The position numbers and the translations under genes were made by a program. A model generated the notes under the pieces. It worked only from the letters and a program-made list of their open reading frames with translations, was not told the origin of the DNA and made no database searches. This document shows, piece by piece, positions 33,539-40,533 of a DNA stretch of 64,000 nt. Within the stretch, counting starts at the first letter, position 1. Each line of letters starts with the position of its first letter. Source of the stretch: Alicyclobacillus mali (GTDB lineage: Bacteria > Bacillota > Bacilli > Alicyclobacillales > Alicyclobacillaceae); assembly GCF_017329565.1 (NCBI RefSeq), contig NZ_JAFMTT010000016.1; one strand, written 5' to 3'.

Positions 33539-33955
33539 TTGGACGAATGGAAAAAGATTGCAGCCGTGTTGATCGGCGGCGCGCTGGGCGGGGGACTGCG
33601 CGATCTCGTCGACGTCGCTGTGGGCCAGGTGCACCTGTTTCCGCTCGGCATCTTTGTCATCAACCTGACGGGCGCTTTCTTGCTCGGCCTCATGCAGCAA
33701 CTGGCCGTGCGGCACGCGCTTCCCCATTGGCTGGTGGCGGGCCTCGGCCCGGGCCTCATGGGCGGCTACACGACCTTTTCCACGTTTGCCGTCGGCGCGT
33801 GGGAGGCGCTGCGGATGGCCCCGTGGCAAGGCGCGCTGTACGTGGTGCTGACCGCCGTCCTGGGGCCTCTGTGCGCGTGGCTTGGTACGAAAGTGGTGCC
33901 TGCGCGGGCGACACCGGAAGAGGAGCGGGAAGCGGAAGAGGAGGTCTCGCTGTGA
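33539..33955 (+). CDS. crcB: fluoride ion channel subunit CrcB/Fluc (first)
   Basis: A 138-residue Fluc-family membrane protein with four helices. Family residues are visible: GGALGGGLRDLV near the start (the usual G-GxxRy), PLGIFVINLTGAFLLGLM with the pore Asn, and GLMGGYTTFSTFAVGAWE. Fluc channels are dual-topology dimers, and heterodimers when two genes are adjacent, exporting toxic fluoride entering as HF in acid. A TTG start is chosen because GGGGGAGAAGGG lies just upstream and the protein then has the usual N-terminus. Overlaps crcB2 by four bases. Confidence 0.93.
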   Translation: MDEWKKIAAVLIGGALGGGLRDLVDVAVGQVHLFPLGIFVINLTGAFLLGLMQQLAVRHALPHWLVAGLGPGLMGGYTTFSTFAVGAWEALRMAPWQGALYVVLTAVLGPLCAWLGTKVVPARATPEEEREAEEEVSL

Positions 33956-34317
33956 ACGACGCCGTGCTTTGGTTGACCACGGGCGGATCGGCCATCGGGG
34001 CGGTGCTTCGGTATCTCGTGGGTCAGTGGATTGGCAAGGTGAACAAAACGCCATTTCCGTGGGGGACGTGGATCATCAATATGGTGGGCACGTTGTGCCT
34101 GGCGCTCTTCACGGCGCGCCTCGCGCACGAAGACCCGCACCTTTTCATCCTTCTCGGCGCGGGTTTTTGCGGCGGATTCACCACGTTCTCGAGCTTTTCG
34201 ACGGAAACCGTGGCGCTGTGGAGAGTGAGTCGCGGCTTGGCCATCGCGTACGTGGCGTCGTCCGTCCTCTTGGGACTCGCCATTGCCGCCGTGGTGGACC
34301 TGATCTTGCGCGGGTGA
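33952..34317 (+). CDS. crcB: fluoride ion channel subunit CrcB/Fluc (second)
   Basis: A 121-residue Fluc protein: GGSAIGAVLRYLVG, PWGTWIINMVGTLCLALF and GFCGGFTTFSSFSTETV, with the TTFSSF phenylalanine-box track. GTG start overlaps the stop of the first crcB (GTGA), with GAGGAGGT upstream. The pair probably forms an antiparallel heterodimeric channel. The riboswitch upstream controls both. Confidence 0.94.
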   Translation: MNDAVLWLTTGGSAIGAVLRYLVGQWIGKVNKTPFPWGTWIINMVGTLCLALFTARLAHEDPHLFILLGAGFCGGFTTFSSFSTETVALWRVSRGLAIAYVASSVLLGLAIAAVVDLILRG

Positions 34318-34367
34318 TGTATCGCGTCAAAATGTTGAGGTTCTATAGTCTCATAGTCTCTGGGCTG

Positions 34368-34395
34368 CGGCACCTTGCGGGGGTGCAAGGTGCCG
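34368..34395. terminator. hairpin between crcB and convergent gene
   Basis: Perfect 11-bp inverted repeat CGGCACCTTGC / GCAAGGTGCCG with a six-base loop, between convergent transcription units. No clear T-run. Confidence 0.6.
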
Positions 34396-34410
34396 AAATG
34401 GAGGCGCATT

Positions 34411-35388
34411 TTACGAAATCGTGATGGGGATGGAGACGAAGGGCTTCTTTTCGCCGTGAATGAGAATGAAACTGCCCGGAAAAGGAGAGATGACGAGAAC
34501 TCCCTGGCCTTTTTCTTCTGTTTGGATCACGAGGCAGTTCGCATAGGGTGCAGGTTGGTAGCTATAAAATCCACCTGGGTCACCGTACTCGCGGTCCAGC
34601 GCCGCTCCCAACAAGACATGCGCGTCGCCGACCGCGGTCGGCACGATGTCCTGGTGAAGCCTGGCATACAGGTGGGTCGGCAGGTGGTCTATCTCGATGA
34701 CCTCTGGATGATGTTGCACCACGCGGGCGTGTACCTGCAGAAAGAGCTGGCCCTGACGAGCGCTGGGCCGGGCGTCTGGCTGCCGAACTTCCACTCGCCC
34801 GTTTTCAAGCGTCACCATCAACGGAGAGACGGCTCCGAACGCCATGGGTTGCATCATCAAGGTCTCGGTCCCGTCGGGCAGCACCACCGCGTTCTTCATG
34901 GCCTTGTCCAAGACGTGTTCAAGCGATCCGCCCTCAGGAATGCGATACACTTCGAGGTGTACGGTATCGTACGCGTCGACATCGGTCCAGTCCCACTCCA
35001 CAAGTGCGGGATGACCTTGATTCTGGTAGATTCGGACCGCGTTCATGTCCGGGATATCATGGTGAATGAACAGCACCGGTTTCCAGGTTTGTCCTTTGTG
35101 TTCGAAGATTTCAACGCTCTGTCCCAGCGGAGGAAGGCCGATGCGCTGCATGAGGTGAGAACGGTAGGCAAGCAATCGCGCATACACGTTTCCGTCTTGC
35201 GAAAGGGCGCTTCCAACGACAATGGTGCCACCCGGAACCTTAGGAAGCACCGCGTGCGTTGTGGCGCGCATGGCGGGGGTTCCCTTGTTGGTTTCAACGG
35301 GATGACTTCTCGACAGGGATTCGACCCCTACAACAGATGCGCAAAGGGCAGCGAACGAACAGGCAACGGCCACAAACCTGCTCAACAT
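34411..35388 (-). CDS. hypothetical exported protein
   Basis: A 325-residue protein with a signal peptide (residues 1 to about 22, MLSRFVAVACSFAALCAS). No family recognised. It holds several blocks that read as beta-rich segments (PGGTIVVGSAL, WKPVLFIHHDI, YDTVHLEVYRIPEG), a His-rich stretch (VHARVVQHHPEVIEIDH) and LVISPFPGSFILIHG near the end. GC is lower than average. Start: the ATG is 13 bases after GGAGG; a TTG six bases earlier in the same frame is closer to the ideal spacing. It is the second cistron after a 20-residue ORF driven by a near-consensus promoter. Function unknown. Confidence 0.7.
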   Translation of the reverse strand: MLSRFVAVACSFAALCASVVGVESLSRSHPVETNKGTPAMRATTHAVLPKVPGGTIVVGSALSQDGNVYARLLAYRSHLMQRIGLPPLGQSVEIFEHKGQTWKPVLFIHHDIPDMNAVRIYQNQGHPALVEWDWTDVDAYDTVHLEVYRIPEGGSLEHVLDKAMKNAVVLPDGTETLMMQPMAFGAVSPLMVTLENGRVEVRQPDARPSARQGQLFLQVHARVVQHHPEVIEIDHLPTHLYARLHQDIVPTAVGDAHVLLGAALDREYGDPGGFYSYQPAPYANCLVIQTEEKGQGVLVISPFPGSFILIHGEKKPFVSIPITIS

Positions 35389-35460
35389 CCTCAAGGGTTC
35401 CACCTCCATATGGAGAAAGAGGCATGCAACATCAATTCATGGGAGGATGAAGGTACGCGC

Positions 35461-35523
35461 TCACTCTGTAAAGAGGGCCATAGCCACGGCCACCGACAAG
35501 GTTGCGAAGGGAATAGACTTCAT
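35461..35523 (-). CDS. 20-residue hydrophobic peptide ORF
   Basis: Short ORF encoding MKSIPFATLSVAVAMALFTE, with a very good RBS (GAGGAGG, about nine bases before the ATG) and located about 40 bases after a near-consensus promoter. The peptide has one Lys then a hydrophobic core, like a signal peptide or a single-span membrane peptide. It ends 72 bases before the start of the exported-protein gene. It could be a real membrane peptide, a phenol-soluble-modulin-like or pheromone precursor, or a translational leader for the next gene. No family assigned. Confidence 0.5.
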   Translation of the reverse strand: MKSIPFATLSVAVAMALFTE

Positions 35524-35569
35524 AGTTCGAATCCTCCTCATAACAAAAAAGTAGATAAAAGTTGATTGG

Positions 35570-35598
35570 ATCATAATTTGATATTTCTTGATTGTCAA
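35570..35598 (-). promoter_or_regulatory. near-consensus sigma-A promoter
   Basis: On the minus strand: TTGACA (35593-35598), 17 bases, TATGAT (35570-35575). Predicted start near 35563. Drives the 20-residue ORF and the exported-protein gene. Confidence 0.85.
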
Positions 35599-36051
35599 TA
35601 CCCAGTTTTCGAGGGGGTGTTTACCGAATCATAGGGGTGTCTGCCAATCGGATTCATCCACCGTTCGGCATGAGGCGTTTTGCGCGTATCCCTATTCGAG
35701 AATCAGGTGTCGTCAGCGAAAACAGGGTTAGCAGGAACAGGGAAGGCACGATGCTAAATGGACGGAAAGAAAAACAGGTTCATGAACCCAGGAGATCAGC
35801 GATCCGCAATGGCGCAGCAACAAGCCCTTTCCTAATCTTATCATTTCTTTCCTGGAAGTCAAGGGAGCGATGTTCAAAGAGAGGAAATCAAGTAAAAAAA
35901 CCAAATGCGCGCGCAGTCCCCGTGGACACCACCCTGATTTGAGGAATGCGCGCGCATGGGTGACAAACTGATCATAGCATGGAAGACGAAAATGTGGGAA
36001 GGTAATTGTTGATTTCAAATCCAATCCATTGGACCTGTTAGCGCAAGCTTC
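35599..36051. other. AT-rich intergenic region
   Basis: About 450 bases without a supportable gene; noticeably AT-richer than the flanks. Short frames on both strands lack RBS and family resemblance. The only structure I can support is the minus-strand terminator at 35889-35956. Confidence 0.5.
35889..35956 (-). terminator. large terminator hairpin after gtrA unit
   Basis: Two identical self-complementary decamers TGCGCGCGCA (35906-35915 and 35947-35956) can pair with each other across a 31-base loop that contains its own small GTCC/GGAC stem. Read on the minus strand the structure is followed by TTTGGTTTTTTT. It lies about 95 bases past the gtrA stop. Confidence 0.65.
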
Positions 36052-36525
36052 CTATCGGCGATGCGTCTCCAGGTGAAGCACATTTCGCCGCTTAAACACG
36101 AACATGCGCATGAACACGTACGACACGGACGACGAAACGAACATCGCGCCGCCCTTGGCGAGGTTGCTCCCCAGCATATAGGGGAGCCCGCGATGCGTGA
36201 CCAGGTAGTCGTTCGCGCCCACCAGAATCGCGTCGTTCAACACCAGGTTGATGAGCGACTGCAGCGCGAACTTCATTTTCTCCCTGCGGGATCCCGTCGC
36301 GATGTCGCCGAAGGTCCAGAACCGGTTCCACAAGTAGCTGTTGCAGATGGCCGCCATGACGCCGATTGTGTTGTACGCCATCAGCACAAGCGGAGACCTC
36401 GTCGGAAACGCGAGCAGAAGCGCGTTTAACACGCCGAGATCGACGGCCGCGTTCATCACGCCGACGAGCAGAAACTTGAAGTAGCGCCGCACATAGCGGT
36501 AGACGACGCGCACCGCGTACACCAT
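36052..36525 (-). CDS. GtrA-family membrane protein
   Basis: A 157-residue GtrA/DPMS-like protein with four hydrophobic helices. Family motifs: FLLVGVMNAAVDLGVLNALL near residue 18, YNTIGVMAAICNSYLWNRFWTF near 52, and a C-terminal VFKRR. GtrA proteins are thought to flip or anchor undecaprenyl-linked sugars for wall or glycolipid decoration. AAGAGGGG precedes the ATG. Third gene of a possible minus-strand unit behind the MFS and methyltransferase genes; no glycosyltransferase is adjacent. Confidence 0.87.
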   Translation of the reverse strand: MVYAVRVVYRYVRRYFKFLLVGVMNAAVDLGVLNALLLAFPTRSPLVLMAYNTIGVMAAICNSYLWNRFWTFGDIATGSRREKMKFALQSLINLVLNDAILVGANDYLVTHRGLPYMLGSNLAKGGAMFVSSSVSYVFMRMFVFKRRNVLHLETHRR

Positions 36526-36553
36526 TTGACCCCTCTTTTATCGTCCTTGTCTG

Positions 36554-37669
36554 TCAGTTCCAGACCTCGTGCGCAATCTCGACGACGTGGCGCAGCTTGG
36601 CCCACTGTTCGTCCTCGGTCAGCAGGTTCCCCTCTTCCGTCGACGCAAAGCCGCACTGTGGGCTCAGGCAAAGCTGCTCGAGCGGGACGTAGTGTGTCGC
36701 CTCGTCAATCCGCCGCTTGACCTCGTCCTTGTCCTCGAGCGCTCCGTGTTTGCTGGTGATGAGGCCGAGCACGATGGTAAGCGACTTGCGGTTCACAAAC
36801 CGGAGCGGCTCAAACCCGCCCGCCCGCTCTGTATCGTATTCGAGGAAGAAACCGTCGATGTTCAGCTTCTGGAACAACGTCTCGGCGACGGGTTCGTACC
36901 CACCGGACGAAATCCAGGTGGAGCGGAAGTTCCCACGGCAGATGTGCATGGTGATGGTCATGTCCGCGGGTTTCCCCTCGAGCGCCTTGTTGATGGTCTC
37001 CGCATACTTGGCCTCAAGCCGCTTCGGGTCCCGCCCTTTGGCCATCATCTGCTGCTTCTGCTCGTCCGAGCATAGATACGCCCAAGCGGTGTCGTCGAGC
37101 TGCAGATAGCGGCAGCCCGCGTCGTAGAATGCGCGAATGGCGTCCTGGTAGGCCAGGGCGAGATCGTGGAACATCTCGTCCTCGTCTGGGTACACGCCAT
37201 CCACCAGTTCGCCGCGGAAGTGCAGCATGCTCGGGCTCGGGATGGTCATCTTCGCCACGTGTTCTCCCGCGACGTGATGCAGGAAGCGGAAATGCGCGAG
37301 CATCGGGTGATCCTTTGGGAAACCGAGCTTGCCCACCACGCGGATGGCGCGGGGGCGGGTGGTCACGTTGTGGAACTGAATGCCGCCCTGCTCGGGCTCG
37401 TAACCCTGCACGCCCTCGAGGTGCTCGAGGAAGTCGAAGTGCCACCACGAGCGGCGCAGTTCGCCATCGGTGACGGCGGCGAGCCCAATGTCCTTTTGCT
37501 TGGCGACAATCTCGCGGATGGCGTCGTTTTCCACCGCCGTGAGGGTGTCCTGGTCGATCTCGCCGGCAAAAAAGCGCCGGCGCGCCTCCTTGACAGGCTC
37601 GGGGCGGAGCAGGCTCCCCACCTGATCCGCGCGGAACGGCGGCTTGTGGCCGAGATTTGCGTGTGACAT
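36554..37669 (-). CDS. MetE C-terminal-like methyltransferase (YxjG/YxjH type)
   Basis: A 371-residue protein corresponding to the C-terminal catalytic half of cobalamin-independent methionine synthase, as in B. subtilis YxjG/YxjH. Zinc-site residues appear as His-x-Cys in ITMHICRGNFRST and Cys in LSPQCGFAS, with a Glu in FFLEYDTERAG. The N-terminal DQVGSLLRPEPVKEAR and VTDGELRRSWWHFDF are typical. It probably methylates homocysteine from a simple methyl donor rather than polyglutamyl folate. No S-box is visible upstream; the gene follows the MFS gene by 43 bases. GAGGA lies eight bases before ATG 37669. Confidence 0.87.
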   Translation of the reverse strand: MSHANLGHKPPFRADQVGSLLRPEPVKEARRRFFAGEIDQDTLTAVENDAIREIVAKQKDIGLAAVTDGELRRSWWHFDFLEHLEGVQGYEPEQGGIQFHNVTTRPRAIRVVGKLGFPKDHPMLAHFRFLHHVAGEHVAKMTIPSPSMLHFRGELVDGVYPDEDEMFHDLALAYQDAIRAFYDAGCRYLQLDDTAWAYLCSDEQKQQMMAKGRDPKRLEAKYAETINKALEGKPADMTITMHICRGNFRSTWISSGGYEPVAETLFQKLNIDGFFLEYDTERAGGFEPLRFVNRKSLTIVLGLITSKHGALEDKDEVKRRIDEATHYVPLEQLCLSPQCGFASTEEGNLLTEDEQWAKLRHVVEIAHEVWN

Positions 37670-37712
37670 GGCGATCATCCTCGTCGTTCAAGATTTCGTG
37701 TGTTGGACGAGG

Positions 37713-39338
37713 TCATCGTACCACAAACGTGCGCGGTTTGGCTTCGGAGACTTCGCGCTGCGCGGGCACATGGCTCACCGCCGGCGCGGGCTGAGACAGC
37801 GGGCGCCCCTTGCCCGTCACTGCCATGGCGACGGAAGCCGCCAACATGGCGCAGCCGATGACAAGCACGACGTCCGCGGTGTGATGCAGGGCGGCCAAGA
37901 GCGAAATGCGCTCCGCCTTTGCGAGCAGCGCGGCACCCGCGAGCTGCTCCGCTTCCGCAAGCGATCCCGTCTTGAGCTCGAATGCCGCCACCAGCTTTTG
38001 ATACGCGTACAGCGCGCTCGGCTGGAACAGGGTGGCGTGATCGCGCAGGTGTTCATAGGCGACGGCGGCGCTTCTGGCCATCCACCAGCCTGCGAAGGGC
38101 GGGGCCAGGGCGCCAGCGAGGTTTCTGTGGAAGTGGAGCGAGCAGGATCGCAGCCGCGCTTCGTGGAGATCGCCAGCGAGCGCGGTGGTGAGCGCGCCCA
38201 TGATGAGCACGAGCCCGATGAGGCAGACCGCCACGGCCATTTCGCAGCTGACGCGAGCGACAGAAACGCCGGAGGTTTGCTCTCGCCACAGCCAGCCGAC
38301 GGCGAGAACGCCGACCGATCCGATTGCGCCAAGGACGCCTGGGCCGACCACGGGATGCAGCCACATTGCCGCGACTGCCACGACAACCAGGCAGCCGACG
38401 AAGAGGAGAGCGGCCGTGAGCCACTGGCGAGAAGAGGCGTCATCCAATGCTTGCAGCCACTGGTATCCTGCGACGAGCACGAAGATGAGTGCGACGTGGG
38501 ACAAAATGGCCATGGCCGCACCCGAAATCTGGCGCACCGTGCGGATGGCTCTGTACTGCAGGAGCGGGGCGCGCGACTGAGTCTCCCAGGCTATCCAGAC
38601 GAGAAAGAGGAGCGCCCCGGTGATGAGCCAAGGCCAGACACTTGTTGCGCCGAGGCCCGCGAACCGAATCTGGACGAGGGGCGGAGCAAGGGAAGCGGCC
38701 ATCGCGGCAAGGAGCAGCGTGCCAGGGAAGTCCCACCTGGCTCCGGGCGCGGCCGGTTGGTGGGGCAGGGACAGCAGTCCGAGGACGATTCCCAGTGCTG
38801 ACAGGAGCCCCGCAATCGCAAAGACCCAGCGCCAGGACGTCACCAGAAGGGCGACGGCGCCGACGACGGTGCCGAGGGCCGACATGCCGTACAGGCCGCC
38901 GATGGCGTAGGCGATGAAGCGGCCGCGAATGGGCGCCGGGAACGAGGTGAGGCTCACGGGCAGGGTGGTGAGAAAGAGACTGCCCGCGGCAACACCTTCG
39001 ATCGTGCGGCTGATGGCGAAGACCGGCGGATTGGGCGCCGTAGCCGACAGCGCGCAGGCTGCGAGGAACAGCGCGGCGAGCGGCAGATAGGTTTGCCTCA
39101 ACCCGAACCGCTGCGTGAGCCGCAGCCCGATGGGCACGCAGGCGGCAAACCCCAGATTAGACAACGTCGCGGCGAGTGCGAAGGCGCGCAAGCCTTCGGC
39201 AAGCCCCGACTGAAGCAGCGACTGATCCAGGATGGAAGACACGTTGGCGATGTACTGGGGACCAAACGAAAGCGCCGTGGCGGCGAGGATCATGGCGAGG
39301 CGCGCCTTCGGGTGCACATGTTCGCTTAGGGCTTCCAT
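37713..39338 (-). CDS. 14-TM MFS multidrug exporter
   Basis: A 541-residue DHA2-type (EmrB/QacA-like) major facilitator with about 14 hydrophobic helices; conserved GAVALLVTSWRWVFAIAGLL in the helix 5-6 region. Ends in a basic polar tail. AAAGGAGG precedes ATG 39338. It is divergent from a LysR-type regulator across 134 bases, so it may be that regulator's target. Substrate unknown. Confidence 0.85.
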   Translation of the reverse strand: MEALSEHVHPKARLAMILAATALSFGPQYIANVSSILDQSLLQSGLAEGLRAFALAATLSNLGFAACVPIGLRLTQRFGLRQTYLPLAALFLAACALSATAPNPPVFAISRTIEGVAAGSLFLTTLPVSLTSFPAPIRGRFIAYAIGGLYGMSALGTVVGAVALLVTSWRWVFAIAGLLSALGIVLGLLSLPHQPAAPGARWDFPGTLLLAAMAASLAPPLVQIRFAGLGATSVWPWLITGALLFLVWIAWETQSRAPLLQYRAIRTVRQISGAAMAILSHVALIFVLVAGYQWLQALDDASSRQWLTAALLFVGCLVVVAVAAMWLHPVVGPGVLGAIGSVGVLAVGWLWREQTSGVSVARVSCEMAVAVCLIGLVLIMGALTTALAGDLHEARLRSCSLHFHRNLAGALAPPFAGWWMARSAAVAYEHLRDHATLFQPSALYAYQKLVAAFELKTGSLAEAEQLAGAALLAKAERISLLAALHHTADVVLVIGCAMLAASVAMAVTGKGRPLSQPAPAVSHVPAQREVSEAKPRTFVVR

Positions 39339-39472
39339 GGTGGCCTCCTTTCGGTTTCGTGAGTACTGGCTGCGCAAACGAATCCCATTGTAGAGGGGTG
39401 GAATCATTCCGTAAAATACATAAAGAATTATGAAGCGATAATTAAAGAGGCATAAGAGTTTGGGGGCGCACC
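39339..39472. promoter_or_regulatory. divergent LysR/MFS control region
   Basis: A 134-base region, AT-rich near the LysR gene, with repeated short ATAA/TTAT elements (about 39418-39446, CATAAAGAATTATG and GATAATTAAAG) that could contain a LysR T-N11-A box. No exact site can be fixed. Confidence 0.35.
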
Positions 39473-40402
39473 ATGGACCTTCTTCAGTTGACGTATTTTC
39501 GAACGCTCGCGCGGTGGGAGCATGTGACGCGCGCAGCGATGGAACTTCGCATCGCCCAGCCCTCTCTCAGCAAGACCATTGCCCGCCTCGAGGCCGAGGT
39601 TGGCGTGCCGCTGTTTGACCGCACGGGCCGGAATTTGCGCTTGAACGCGTATGGGCGGGCGTTTTTGGCCCGGGTGGATCGGGCGCTGACGGAGATTGAG
39701 GAGGGGAAGCGCGAGCTCAGGCAGATGGCGAAGGCGAACGAAGAGACGGTCATCCTCACGGTGTCGACCACGCGCCTGTTGCCGGGGCTCTTGCGCGCGT
39801 TTCTCCGCGAGCACCCGCGTGTGAGGATTCGCCAGTACACGGGAAGCGCGGAGGAGATGGCCATGCATATCGCGCGCGGCGAGGCGGATTTTTGTATCGC
39901 GGGCGCCGAGATCAAGGGGGACGAGATCGCCTGGGAGCCGCTCATGGTGGAAGAGGTGTATCTGATTGTGCCGCCCGACCATCCCATGTCGGGCCGCGGT
40001 GTGGTTCGCCTGGCCGAACTCCGGGACGAGCCGTTCATCTGCGTCAACAAGGGGCACGAATTCCGGGAGCTGACGGACGGCTTCTGCAGACGAGCGGGCT
40101 TCGAACCGAAGGTGCATTTTTCGGGGGATGAGGCCGACGTGATTGCCGATCTCGTCCGCCAGGGCCTGGGGGTTGCGTTCGTGCCGGCTCTGACGTGGTG
40201 GGAAAAGGAGGAGCACGAGACGAGACGGCTGCGGATTGAGGCGCCGCGATGCGAGCGCGTCATCGGCCTCGCGTGGTCGAGGAGGCATCACCTCACGCGC
40301 GCCGCCGAGGCGTTTCGCGAATTCGCCCGACGGTATTTCGCTCAACTGGTGGGCCATGAGGGCGTCCGCGGCGTGGAGGGATGGACGTCGTCGCCAAACT
40401 GA
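39473..40402 (+). CDS. LysR-family transcriptional regulator
   Basis: A 309-residue LTTR. N-terminal HTH at residues 1-60 (LLQLTYFRTLARWEHVTRAAMELRIAQPSLSKTI, split here by variable positions), linker helix, and periplasmic-binding-like effector domain about 90-295 including FVPALTWW. Divergent from the MFS exporter, which it probably regulates in response to an unknown ligand. ATG 39473 gives the canonical LTTR start. The RBS is weak (GGGGGCGC). Confidence 0.9.
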   Translation: MDLLQLTYFRTLARWEHVTRAAMELRIAQPSLSKTIARLEAEVGVPLFDRTGRNLRLNAYGRAFLARVDRALTEIEEGKRELRQMAKANEETVILTVSTTRLLPGLLRAFLREHPRVRIRQYTGSAEEMAMHIARGEADFCIAGAEIKGDEIAWEPLMVEEVYLIVPPDHPMSGRGVVRLAELRDEPFICVNKGHEFRELTDGFCRRAGFEPKVHFSGDEADVIADLVRQGLGVAFVPALTWWEKEEHETRRLRIEAPRCERVIGLAWSRRHHLTRAAEAFREFARRYFAQLVGHEGVRGVEGWTSSPN

Positions 40403-40533
40403 CCATGGAGCACGAAGGGGAACCAGAATGCGATTCGGGTTCCTCTTTTTTTGACTATAAATGTAAGTATCCTCCCTTTATACTGTCGGTTAACTAGAAA
40501 GAACAGAATCGACAGACACAGGGAGGGTTCCGC

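Noticed and set aside
35592..36024. Short open frames in the AT-rich spacer on both strands
   Set aside because: No ribosome binding site, no family, and they overlap the terminator hairpin and the minus-strand promoter.
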